Below are positions 48,383 to 59,900 of a stretch of DNA of 64,000 nt, one piece after another. Positions within the stretch are counted from its first letter, which is position 1; every line of letters starts with the position of its first letter. The translations under genes were made by a program, and so were the position numbers. The notes under the pieces were generated by a model, which was not told where the DNA came from, ran no database searches, and saw nothing but the letters and a program-made list of their open reading frames with translations. Source of the DNA: Symsagittifera roscoffensis (Eukaryota > Xenacoelomorpha > Acoela > Convolutidae); the NCBI RefSeq assembly GCF_963678635.1, contig NC_087062.1, positions 82,484,012 to 82,548,011 on the forward strand, in the 5' to 3' direction.

Positions 48383-48724
48383 CAAATTACTAGCATTCTT
48401 GATTTTCAAAATTTATTTTTGAACTTTTTTTTTCTAGTTATGGTCACCTTCAAAGTGGGCTGTAAAGGCATACGAATATTCGACTTACATCTCCGTTGTC
48501 TGTGACATCAATTTAATATTTATATAAGCTAGTATTTTTATGCATAGTGCGCCTTAACTTTGTGTTAAATTTAAAGGAAACTTGAGTAGCTCATAATGAT
48601 GTGGCTATTGGACGAATAAAACGAACCAAAGGAATCACTAAATCAAACGGAGAATGAATTTTGTTAATGAACTGAGTAAGGCATATGAACTGGATGGTTG
48701 CGGTAACACAGAATCTTGATAGCA

Positions 48725-48910
48725 AAACAAAACAAGACTGCTCGTATCAGAGCAAAGCCCTGAAAGTTAAGACTGTATTTTAAGGTCTATGAAGCAGTTT
48801 TCGCTTCAAAAAAAAAGAAAAAAAATACAAAATTTTGAGTTTTAATTTAAATCATTCGTCATTTAAAGTTTAAAGTGATAGATTTCGCTCCTATTAACCT
48901 AGACGTAAGC
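48725..48910 (+). repeat. Dispersed family C, 5' part
   Basis: AACAAGACTGCTCGTATCAG then AGCAAAGCCCTGA and TTTTAAGGTCTATGAAGCAG, the head of the family, with a mutated hairpin. Confidence 0.75.
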
Positions 48911-49819
48911 TTGCTGCCCAACTGGGAGACTTCATTTCAATGACAATGGCTTATATCTTTGTTGCAAAAAAAACTAATTTTAGAGTTTGTATTGGAATTA
49001 ATAAATTATCAATTGAACTGGTTTGCTAAAAAGTTATTATTCGACACAGCTTCAATGTAATTTAATTGGAACAATGAGACCATTATTTTTTAATCGAAGA
49101 AAACTCGATTTTTCAATTTCACTTACGATCAATTTATCTTTTATAAAAGGTCGTTGGCAATGTTCTGAGGCGATAATATTTTATCAAAATTCCGATAATT
49201 TCAATAGAAAAATCCAAAAATTATGATTTCGTTTTTCGACCACAAACTGCAAGGTTTTATACGAACTCTGCTTTATTCCATTATTGGAGCCATTTTGAAG
49301 TGGCTTCAGTAAAGGAACAAAATGAGCTGATCATTTTCTTCCATTACGATCAGCTCACTTTTTTCCGATGCGTAGAGTATTGTCCTAAATTGTCACTTGA
49401 AGCTTAAATTACGATTTTTTAAGGTTGAAATTGTTTTCTTAAAGAGCAATTTTGAAGCTTATTGAGTTAATTAATGTTCAACAACGCAAATATCATTTTG
49501 ACTGACGAGAATGAGTGTTGCATTTTTTAACAATTTTAATGCAACGTTTTTTGGTTTGGCAATGTCTAAGGTCTTTGGCAATAATTTTATCCTACTTTAT
49601 TTTTTGATATGCTACTTTATTTTTTTGTTACCAGTTTTTTTTTCAAAAGGCTGCCTACGCACTGAGCTGAACAATTAGGTTCAGAAGACGAATTTTAAAC
49701 TTCTTTAACATTCAAACGATTTTTTTTGAAGTTATCTTAACAATACGGCCCCATTTTCACACTATAAAAAAAGCTCAAAGTCTTTTGCTCAATTTCACAC
49801 TATAGAAGAATAGCTCAAA

Positions 49820-50235
49820 CTTCATTTGTGCTCGGAGTGTTTTTTTCTCCCAAAAAAACTTCGAATTTTTAATTTTCCTTAGAAAAGTATTGTTATCCTG
49901 GCCTCAAATTTAAAAAGTTATTTCATGTGTGATCATTTTATGTAAAATTATGGCCGTTTAAAGAAAATGTAAGCGAAGATTTAATCTGTCTTAGAAATGG
50001 TTCGAAGTTGGTTGGAAGAAGCTTATTTGCCATAAATGATTTGTTACTAGGAGCAAAATCTATCACTTTGCACTTAATAGGGCGAGTGGGGGATGATTTT
50101 TACAGAAAAATCTCATATTAAAAAATTGATTTTAACTTTATTACATTTTTTTCATGTTATCACTGCTCCATAGATCTTAAAAAGCAGTCGGAACATTCAC
50201 GGCTTTGCCCTGATACGAGCAGTTTTGTTGTATTC
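49820..50235 (-). repeat. Dispersed family C, near-complete copy
   Basis: Reverse orientation: ends with CATAGATCTTAAAAAGCAGT, CGGAACATTCACGGCTTTGC and CCTGATACGAGCAG. The interior shares GCTTATTTGCCATAAATGAT with 58,835-59,365. Confidence 0.78.
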
Positions 50236-50349
50236 GAAAGCTCAATTTTCGTGAGATATATCACTTCGTAGTATCCTACAGAGCGTGTGCGGGGATAATT
50301 TTCAGAAATTTGTTTGAATTTTTTTGCTTTTTTTTTGGCATCAATTTTT

Positions 50350-50590
50350 TTAAAAGCGAAACTACTCCATAGACTTTAAATTGTCCTGAGCTCAAATTTG
50401 AAGAGATATTTCAGCGAGAACTCTTTTTTGTAAATTGTGAAGATTTGAAATTGCCAATTCGGGACAACTAACGCGTTATATAAAAATTGGTTAAAGCAGG
50501 CTATTTCAAATAATTGATACGTTACTGGAGCAAAGCCGATCACTTTTGACTCAAGATTTCTAAACGCTAAGAATATCAAGTAAAGTACCA
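50350..50590 (-). repeat. Dispersed family C, partial
   Basis: CTACTCCATAGACTTTAAAT joined to CCTGAGCTCAAATTTGAAGA and ACGTTACTGGAGCAAAGCCG. Head and interior are fused with a deletion. Confidence 0.6.
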
Positions 50591-51409
50591 GCAAATTTTA
50601 ACTATTTGAATTAATGTAGTTCTTAAACTGTTTTACAAAAAAATACCGATATAGCTTATTTTATTAACCATTTTACTGATTACAAGGCAGTATTAAGAGC
50701 AATAGAAGACATGGACAAAATTGTAGTCTTGATTCCCTTGACGGTAGGATAATCCTAACCCTTTGATATATTGGTCGAAAAACCAGTTTACAGTTACTAG
50801 TTGAGGAAGTGGAAATTATCGATTATGTTTCTTGTTATTCCACAGACACAGGCACATAGATTCTAAAACACGACGTAAGACTTGTCATCGCATCACTCAA
50901 AAATTTTTTTTTTAAATAGCTGGAGTTCAGCAATTTTTGTTCGTTCTTCTTAAAATTCAGGCTACTCGATCTAAAACATCAGAGAACAACTCATAAATGC
51001 GTGATAATAAACACATCAACCTGATGACATAAAAGCAAAAGGAAAGCGTAAAAGGAGAGTTTGTATGCGGAAATTTGTTTTTCAAAGGTTCGGGCATATT
51101 TTGCTCCTGAAAGAGTTATGTCAAGAAAAACGAAATTCTCGTGAAAAGATCATCTTTTTCTTGGATTAGTGATTGCTTTAGATCCATCTGTCCCCTAATT
51201 CTTGGGGCTTCCAATCGTGAGGATCTATTAAGTTCCTCAAAACTGAACAAGTCGTTGATTAGTTGAGCTGATAGTCAACCAAACAACATCGCTCTTCATT
51301 AGAGACAAGTTTCTTCGAACTTCTATAAACAATGTTTGGCTGCTGTTTGGGACTATAAAGAGTCGCACAAATTCTATAGTTTAATTTTTGCTCATTAATT
51401 TTTGGTTCT

Positions 51410-51957
51410 GATCGACTATCAAGAGATCTTTTTCTTGCTATCGTAACCGAGACTGAGGCAATTTTTAACTATTGTCCGCTAACGCATGTCAGCAGTGACA
51501 ATGACGACGACCTTCCACTGACTCCCAGTCATTTCTAATGGGTCGTCTAGTCGTCTACACTCCTTATACAAAGTATCTACTAGTAAACTGTTCAGCAAGA
51601 CTAGAAGCAAGTGAAAGATAGACTTGACAGCTTCTGGAGGCGCCGACCTAAAAAGTAAGTCCCAAATCCCATCAAAAACTTTAAAAGGATGCAACCCGAG
51701 GAAGCACTCGAACACGAAGTTTTTTTTGCATACTAGAGGACTTTACACCACAAGGCATCAGGCCACTGTGTCAGTTTGGGTGCTAAAAGTTTTTACCGAC
51801 CCAGATGCCCTCACGAGCTCGCTTAAGCTAAAACGGCTTGAGGGTCTATAACGAGGCAATTGGTGAAAATTGCGCTCGTGTCTTCTAAAACACTGATTTG
51901 GGACTAACGCCATTAAGAATACTGCAAGGAGTGGGCTCGTCCCCCTCCCCTTTGGCA
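51410..51957 (+). repeat. 550-bp direct repeat, copy 1 (LTR-like)
   Basis: Shares CGAGACTGAGGCAATT, CGCATGTCAGCA, GACAGCTTCTGGAGG, GGACTTTACA, CACAAGGCATC, TTTTTACCGAC and GGCTCGTCCC in order with 52,634-53,190. Substantially diverged. Confidence 0.75.
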
Positions 51958-52633
51958 TAAAAATCTAACAGATTTTACTCAGCCGAAACAAAATGGGAAC
52001 TATAACTCTGATATAAAAATTTTCATCAACTGTAATTTGACATAATGATCATTCAAGCTCGGCATCAAAAATTCTGGCAGCCATAGAGGGATAGAGGGAT
52101 GCTCACGGAAGGCACTACTTCCCATCAAAGGCGATCAATTTGACCCTAGCAGAAAGTTATTGTCCCTCCAACACAGTAGGCACTATGTCACCCAACGTCA
52201 AATTATATAACACCAAAGTTTACCTCAATTTCCTGCTGAAAAACCAAAATCTGAACTGCACCTCTTGCTCGTGCCAAATTTAAGATCACTGTTTGTTTCT
52301 GAATCAATGACCGTACTTCATTCCTCCCCGCAAAGCTAAGTTCCGAGTCTTTCTACAAAAACAGTACAAAAAACAGCAAAAAACACAAAAGAAAAAAAAC
52401 TTTTTACCTCTTGAAATTTTTCTCTACTCCCGCTGTGCGATTATCTACGTCAGACAATCTTGTTACAAAAAACTATGTAATCATTCAACAATAACGAAAC
52501 CACTATCACTGAAATGCTGCAAATTGAAAATGCTGAATGGCGTCTAAAAAACTTCGGTCTGCCCCTCACTTTGGTATCGTGTGGGAGCGAAACGTTTCAG
52601 TAATGAAACAAGCATTCTTACTAATTATCAGTG

Positions 52634-53190
52634 GTAACTGGTTATCGAGAGATCTAATTGCTACTTAGGTAGACGAGACTGAGGCAATTATTGTTTCTCG
52701 TCCGCTATCGCATGTCAGCACTGACATTGACGACAACCTCCCACTGTTAGCCAACCACTTCCTAGTGTTCGCTCATTTGTCTACGCTTCAGCAGCAATCT
52801 TACACAAAGAATCTACTAGTTTAATGTCCAACAAAACCTAGAAGCGAACAAAAAACAGCTTTGACAGCTTCTGGAGGGGTCTACGCCAAGAGTACGCCCG
52901 GCTCTCATCAAAAGGACTAAAGGGAAGCAACCCGATGAAACACTAGAAATTGATGACCCGATGTGGACACTGAGGACTTTACATCACAAGGCATCTGGCC
53001 TTTAGCTTGAGGGCTAGAATTTTTACCGACTCAGAAGGCTCGTGTAAGATCAAAATGGTATTAGGTGCTCTAACGAGACCAGTGGTGAAACTTGCACTCG
53101 TATCTGCTAAAAAATGGATGTCAGACTAACTTCATTGAACACAAAATAAAGATTAGGCTCGTCCCTCTTCTCTTTGGCAAGAATTTTTAA
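52634..53190 (+). repeat. 550-bp direct repeat, copy 2 (LTR-like)
   Basis: Second copy, about 1.22 kb downstream in the same orientation. The 670 bp between them has no recognised coding region. Confidence 0.75.
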
Positions 53191-53320
53191 GGGTTTTCCC
53201 GAGGATGCTGGTGATCATCAACTGGTAAATTTATTGTCTCAAATATTTGAAATGCATGAAGTACTTATGTTTTTGACTCAGCCAGACGAAGTTTGGACTT
53301 GAAGCTGTGAAATTAAAGTT

Positions 53321-53465
53321 CTCTGCTATTGCAACCTGCTATTGCCATAACTTCAAACCAAGCTACTACGTCAATATAACTTTCAATTGGCATCTCTGCT
53401 ATTGCAACCTGCTATTGCCATAACTTCAAACCAAGCTACTACGTCAATATAACTTTCAATTGGCA
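53321..53465. repeat. Perfect 73-bp tandem duplication
   Basis: CTCTGCTATTGCAACCTGCT... through ...TTTCAATTGGCA occurs twice with period 73 and no visible difference, so the duplication is recent. Confidence 0.95.
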
Positions 53466-53942
53466 CCAGCTAAAGACTTAAACTATCTGCCGATAGTTCT
53501 CGCCCTTGATTTAGTCAGTCAATTTCAGATGCGTTCATGTCATCTTTTAACACGTTTTAAATCAAACTTCGTTTCAAAACAAAAGTTTTAGACAGTTGTC
53601 GAACTATCAGTTTCTACCTTATATTAGTCTAAAATAGCCATAGCCACGCAAATTAACACCCTTTTATCTTGGTTTGTCTACTTATTTTTATATAAAAGTT
53701 CCATGGGAGGACTTACGGGGTTGCAGAGGCCGTCATAGGAACTCGATCTCTTCAGAAACAATAAAAAACGTTTACTCTAGCTCTAGAAAAACAAATATCT
53801 GTCGCTTCTCCTGCGTATGCTCGTCTAATGAAAAAATGCTGAATTTAAACTACTTGTGTCTACATAATAATAATAAAAAAAATCAATTGAGGAGAAAAAA
53901 TGTTCTGCTAGTAGTAAATTGTTTCTAAATGGGCAGTTATTG

Positions 53943-56900
53943 CTAGGAGAAAGCTATGATTAGCGCTATGAAAGTGAGTACGTAGCAGAGACCCAACAGC
54001 CTGTCGACTACTCTAGCCAAATATCTCCACTCTTCTTTAATATATTTCTGATACTCCTTTTCCAAATCTTTGCTCTGTTCTCTCGTTAGTCTGTCTTTAA
54101 TATCCTGCAACAATTGCAGACACTTTATCAGCTCCAATTCGTGCTCCGAAACTGCCTCTTCTTCGTCTGACACCAAAATTCGAGGGTTACCGGTTCGATT
54201 CCGGATCTCGCCCATGTGAACACTTTTGTTATTTTGTTTTGGAAAAGACTTGACATCACCGTTGAAATGAGAATTTAAACTAGGATAGCCACAATCGTCT
54301 GTGCAGCTTTGGGATAAGTCGGATAAGCTACCCTTGTTTTGGACAAGATTCAATTGTGGCGGGTTTTTAGCGGAACTATGATTGTGGTTCATTCTGTTGG
54401 AAAAATAAGTATCTGCCAATTGAGAAATTGGCTGCCTTTCTTTTGCGGCCAATCCATTTAACGATGGCTTCATTTGGTACGCAAGTGAGTTTATTTTTGA
54501 GAACTTTTTTGGAGTTTTAACTGGTCTTCCCACACAAAGCAGTCTGGCTAGGAACAGGAAGGGGGCTGCGTCTCTGAGTAGATGGACCAATCTGCGAGAT
54601 TTGATAGGCTGGTGATGTATATTTAGAACTATCACTGTCATCACTACTGAACTTGCCACAAGCCCCATCGATATCAAATAGTAACTACCTAAAAACAAAA
54701 ATTCTCTTTAAATAGAAAAAAAACAATCATTGCATAAAAGGAGCGTCGTGCTATACTTAGATGATTTTTCTATATCACGTCGTCCGTCATTGTTACAAAG
54801 GAACTTCTTATGTCAGATAACCCTTTATCGCACTCACTCAAAAAAAAAATCGATTAAACTACAATTATAATTGTATTTCGATGAAAATTATAATTAACAA
54901 TAAAAGCCAAAAATAGTTGTTAAAAGAATTTATAATCCATTATAAACATAGCCAACAGACAGTTGGAAAAGGTTCAATGAGCGCAAGTAAACAGACAAAA
55001 ATACTGACTTGTTTTTTGAAAAATATCAATTTTCAAATTTCAAAAAAAATTAGATGGCCTTAAAGCTCTTTGAATTTGAAGAACAATTTATGATTGACAC
55101 TTCCCTCATAAAATTAAATCAGTTTCAGAAAGCTGAATCAACTTATAAAATATTCATTTTGCTTAAAAAATTGAAAATAAATTCCAATTTTGATACTAGA
55201 ATCCTATTTTTTGTAACTTTTACAATTTTCCTCTTCGACAGTGGAGTTTGCTTTTCTTTTAATAAAGAAAATGAACTGAGCTTAACGCGAAACCGAATAA
55301 AACCATGAAAAACAAAATTTGAGCTTTAACAAAATCTAAAACATCTTCTTGAAAAAAAAAATCATCGAGATCTGTTTAAAAATCTTCAATTTCACACTTA
55401 AAGTCAACATTTTTTAAGAAACTTAAGTTGTCAAATATAATAGAATATAGTTTTGAAGAAAATATCTTTAAATCTATTCTAACCTTTTTTATTGGCAAAA
55501 TGCTATCAGAACACAATTATATTTATAATGGAATGCAATTTTCCTGCCAATAAGGAAATCTCTAAGCCTGAGATGCCTTGTCTCACTAGACAAAAGTTTC
55601 AAAGATATTGCTACATTTTAAATCAAAGATTTCCCTTGGTAAATAAAAAATAACACAAGCAGAGTAATCATTAAAAAACAATGAAGTCATGTTTTGGTAG
55701 TGCAAATAACTGACATCACACACAAAATTGATCGAGAAAAATGATGAAAAAAAGGTAAGTAGTTGAATTGATTTGAAATGAAAAAAAGTTCTCGAAATTT
55801 TAAGAAAATCAACATCGATGAAAAGCACACCTTTAAATCAATTCAGATGCAAAAAAAATGAAATTGGAATGAAAAATAACTAAACGATCATAATTGACTA
55901 TAATATGATGAAAATCAGATTTAATTACTTCAAAAAATAAAACTTTTGAATCCATTTTTAATCATATTTAACTATATTAACTTTTTTAGAGACAGACCAC
56001 AAAATTAGCATGTAGTCGATTGTCAACTTTTTTTAGTGAGCTCAGGTTGTTTAAAATATCTTTGGACACAACACGAAAACTTAAAACATTTTTTGATTTT
56101 TTTTATGGAGAAAAGCTGGTATTACTGTTTTCATATATGGAAAAATGCTTGTCATAAAAAAAGCTTATTTTACATCTTCTAAAATGTTTTGGTACGTATG
56201 ACAAGCATTGTATGACAAGCATTTTGTTCAACCCGAGAGCGCTTAGAAGTTTGACCGAAAAACATTCGCTCGCTTGACAGTTTTCCCCAAAGAAAAATTC
56301 TCGAGCAAGCGAGTTGTTCGGTCCAATTCTTAAGCGTTCCCGGGATGATCAAAAGTGTTTATCACACGCAGTGGTGGATGTAGGATTTTCTCAAGGGGGG
56401 GGGGGGGGGGCGGATTTTCAAAAAAATCGAAAATTTTGACGACCTTTTTTTTAGGTCGACCAAATTGATTTTTCGAGCTCTCCCAAAGCACTGTTTTGCC
56501 CCTATTTTGGCATAATTTTCTGCACCGTTTTTGGGCACTTTTTGAAAAATTTTGACAAAAAAATCGCGTTTTTTTGGCGCGCGCTCCCCCTCAAAGTTAG
56601 TATATATTGGCGCCAAAGGCGCCTTTAGAAAAATTTTAGGGTCGGTCGGCCAAAAATGGATTTCTGAAAAAGTATCAAAGGGGGGACCATAATTATATCA
56701 TATATGCCTGAAAGTAAAAATTGTGGAAACTTTTCTCTGCATTTTTAAGCCTAGCTTAGAGTTTGTTATAGCGATGGCATCGCCGGAATTTCATATCAAA
56801 TAAAATGGAGGTTAATAAGAATGGGAGTTACAATCTGATGGAACCGTTCGAATAAAAAGTGTCTTTGTATGCAAAAATGACTCCCAGTCTCTCTAAGCTC

Positions 56901-59900
56901 ATTATCTTCTAAAACAATTACTTGAAATGCCTAACAGGTCAAAAGAATTCAACATTTGAGTAAACAAGAAAAGGCTGGGCAAAACTGCAAAAAATTTTGA
57001 AATTGAAATGGAAGTTAAAGAAATTTCACAAACGAAAATTGATTTTTTTAAAGCAGGCTAACAACAACACAATTGATGGTGAATTTGCATAAAATGTTTT
57101 AGCTAGCTTAAAGTATTCAGCATCATTGATTTTACAAAAACTCAAACGCAGGTCAATAAATGAACCGGCGATGAACGGAGGAAAATTTGAAAGTCAGTCC
57201 AATTTTTCTCGACATACTTAATATTTTTTGAAATAACTCAAATCCGTGTTACAAGAACCTCATATTGAAAACACTCAACCACATCTGACGCTTGATTTTG
57301 ATGCTTGACTTTTTTTTGTTACAAAAACACCCGAACCAAAGTTCTTCTTCGCCTTCGGTTTTTGGCTCAAAAAGCTAAAAATTTATTTTTTTTTGGAATC
57401 TCGTTGATATTTATTTTCAGTCAATATCAAATTTGATGAGGTGCTTTTCTTTCCGGATGGTGTTTTTGGCTTAAAGTTCATTACTTATTGAAAGTAAAAA
57501 TATTTGATCAAGTTGATATCACGTCCTCCTCCCTCTTCCCCTAAATAGACAAAATTAAGGTTCTTACCCCATTTTTTAAACTGTAATAAATTTGCTCAGT
57601 GCTGCGAGTTACGTTATCCATTCTGATTGACTAAGCAATCCAGCTGAAAACCAAGTTAACAATCCCTGATAAGCTTGGAAGATACTATAACGACGGTCGA
57701 GTTTACTATTTAATCGAGAAGCAGAAAAATGGTGTTTTCATAAAATTTTGACCTAGTTTGAAATATGAGATACAATTGCTAATGATATTTGGATAAGTTT
57801 GGATCTAATAGCTGAAGTTTACTAAACACATATATTTATTTGTTTATGAATTCCACAAATTGTTCCGGGTTCCGCAATTTTTGTTGCGGATTCCATAAAT
57901 TTTGTTGCGGATTCCGCAAATTTGCCTGTGTTTAGAGCAATTTTGAGCGAAAAATCTGATTTTGGATGTTGCGGAATCCATTTACAGTTCTCAAAATGCA
58001 CAGTTTGGTGTGATGTTTAAATTTAAGTTACAATCAATCTATTCAGAGTAAAGTAAATGACATTTTTTGCATTAAATGTTTTTCATTGTACTCCTTTGAA
58101 GGCTATATCTAAGATTTTCCAAAGAACTAAGTTTTTTCCCTGTTTCGGCATTTATCAAGCCATTTTTTACGCCATAGATAGTTTTGGCCATTACAAAATC
58201 ATGCATAAAATTTTTTTTAATATTTGACCGTATAAACAAAATCTAGTTTCCTTTGAAAATTTTTTGTTTTCGAGAACTGACATGACAGCTCAAAACAATT
58301 ATTTCTTTTATTGTATAAATTTAAAATTTTCTGTTTTATTTGAGTTTGCAAATGGGAAACTGGTTCATTATAGCTTTCATCACATAAGAGAGTTCGAGCT
58401 TTTTGTTTTCAAAAACTGACAGCATAAAACAATTTTTTTTTCTTTGTCTTTTTAGATCAAAACAGTTTTTGATCAGTTTTTAACGACGCTTTTGTTTTTC
58501 TTTCTTCGCCTTCGAAAATTGTTCAGAATTCGATGTGATCACATTATTCAAAATAGCCGTTTTTCGTTTTGCATTTTGATTGTCAAACTGCAGCTTTTCG
58601 TTATCTTCACATTTTGAAATTTTTCTCCTCTTAGAACTTTTGTTTGTTTTTAGAAAAATTTCAAACGATATATTCATGAGGAGGTTAATCAAGTTTCAAA
58701 CGAAAGGAAATTTTTGAACTACAAATAGCGTCTTTTTTTCTGTTACGTTGGCTAGTATCAATTTATAATATATTTTTATTGAGTTGTATAGGGTTGATCG
58801 GCCAAAATTGAATGACGTAAAATACTGCCAAATTGTAAACAAGACTGCTCGTATCAGGGCGAAGCCCTGAATGTTCCGACTGCCTTTTAAGGTCTATGAA
58901 GCAGAAATATGATGAAAAAATTAAATATAAAAAAATGGAAAAAAAAATTTGAGATTTTTTGTGAAAATCATCCCCCCACACGCCATATAAAGTACAAAGT
59001 GATAAATTTAGCTTCTAGCAACAAATCAATTATGGCAAATAAGCTTCTTTCAACCAATTTGGAACGATTTCTATGACTGAATAAATCTACGCTTACGCGT
59101 TAATAGCGCGAAATATATCGCGCGTTAATTGTCCCGAATTGGCCAAAATGCCAATCTTTAAACCCCCATAACTTTACGAAAATTGATCACAGGTGAAATA
59201 TTTTTTTCAAATTTAAGCTCAGGACAACAATACCTTTTGAATGATATAAAAAATTTCCGTCAAAAATGGCTAGTTAAAAAGTCGAAACTTGTCTGAAGAA
59301 AAAAAAACCCACCCCGAGCACAAATATTCCGTTACTTTCGTTTCGAAAGTCGGAACAATTACACTTGGGGTGATAAGGGCTCTCCAATTCTTCTGGGATG
59401 CCCCTGAAATGCCCTGAAGTATGACGTCTGCGCTCTTTGCAGAAATCATTATTCTCTATTTTTTTTGATAAGTTTCTTGTATAAGAAAAGAGGGAGGGGG
59501 TTGATGGAATTTTTTTTGACAACATTCAAAAAACAAGTTGATCTAATGTAGATCTTTTTCGCATAAAAACATGAATTACAATTGAATTAAAGTATAAATT
59601 TTTGTATGCAGAGTGTATTGTAAGGGAGCTAGGAATAATGTTCGTTTTATGTTACAAATAGAAAATGGAAACAAAAACTGCATTTCCAATTATGATATTG
59701 TCTAGTTTCGGCCAATATTGCGCTTAGTTTGTATTTGCAGGAACTTGACCAAAAATGATTTTGTTTCCACCGAATCAACTGAAATATAATTATAGACGTC
59801 TTTATTGGGCAGTCGCCGCTGGGGTTGTAGTGGCGTTAAATATTATTAAATTAAACCCCCCCCCACCACCACCACCACCACCACCACCACCGCCACCACT

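Larger units (their letters stand above)
44140..53942. other. Intergenic region between PACRGL and the receptor gene
   Basis: No host gene recognised. It holds two TIR elements of one family, a long palindrome, several copies of dispersed family C, a diverged 550-bp direct-repeat pair and a 73-bp tandem duplication. The first few hundred bases include the PACRGL 3' UTR, whose end was not placed. Confidence 0.6.

Noticed and set aside
54180-54215. Box B-like CCGGTTCGATTCCGG suggesting a tRNA
   Set aside because: No box A at tRNA distance, and the bases are coding (RNRTGNPR) in the receptor's cytoplasmic loop.
53943-54698. 251-aa ORF taken as a complete single-exon gene
   Set aside because: The ATG lies in intron sequence just before the AG acceptor at 54,689. 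The true exon starts at 54,688 and continues the receptor from exon 60,236-60,072.
57840-57920. Short tandem TTGCGGATTCCGCAAA-like units
   Set aside because: Only about three diverged copies, too little to call an element.
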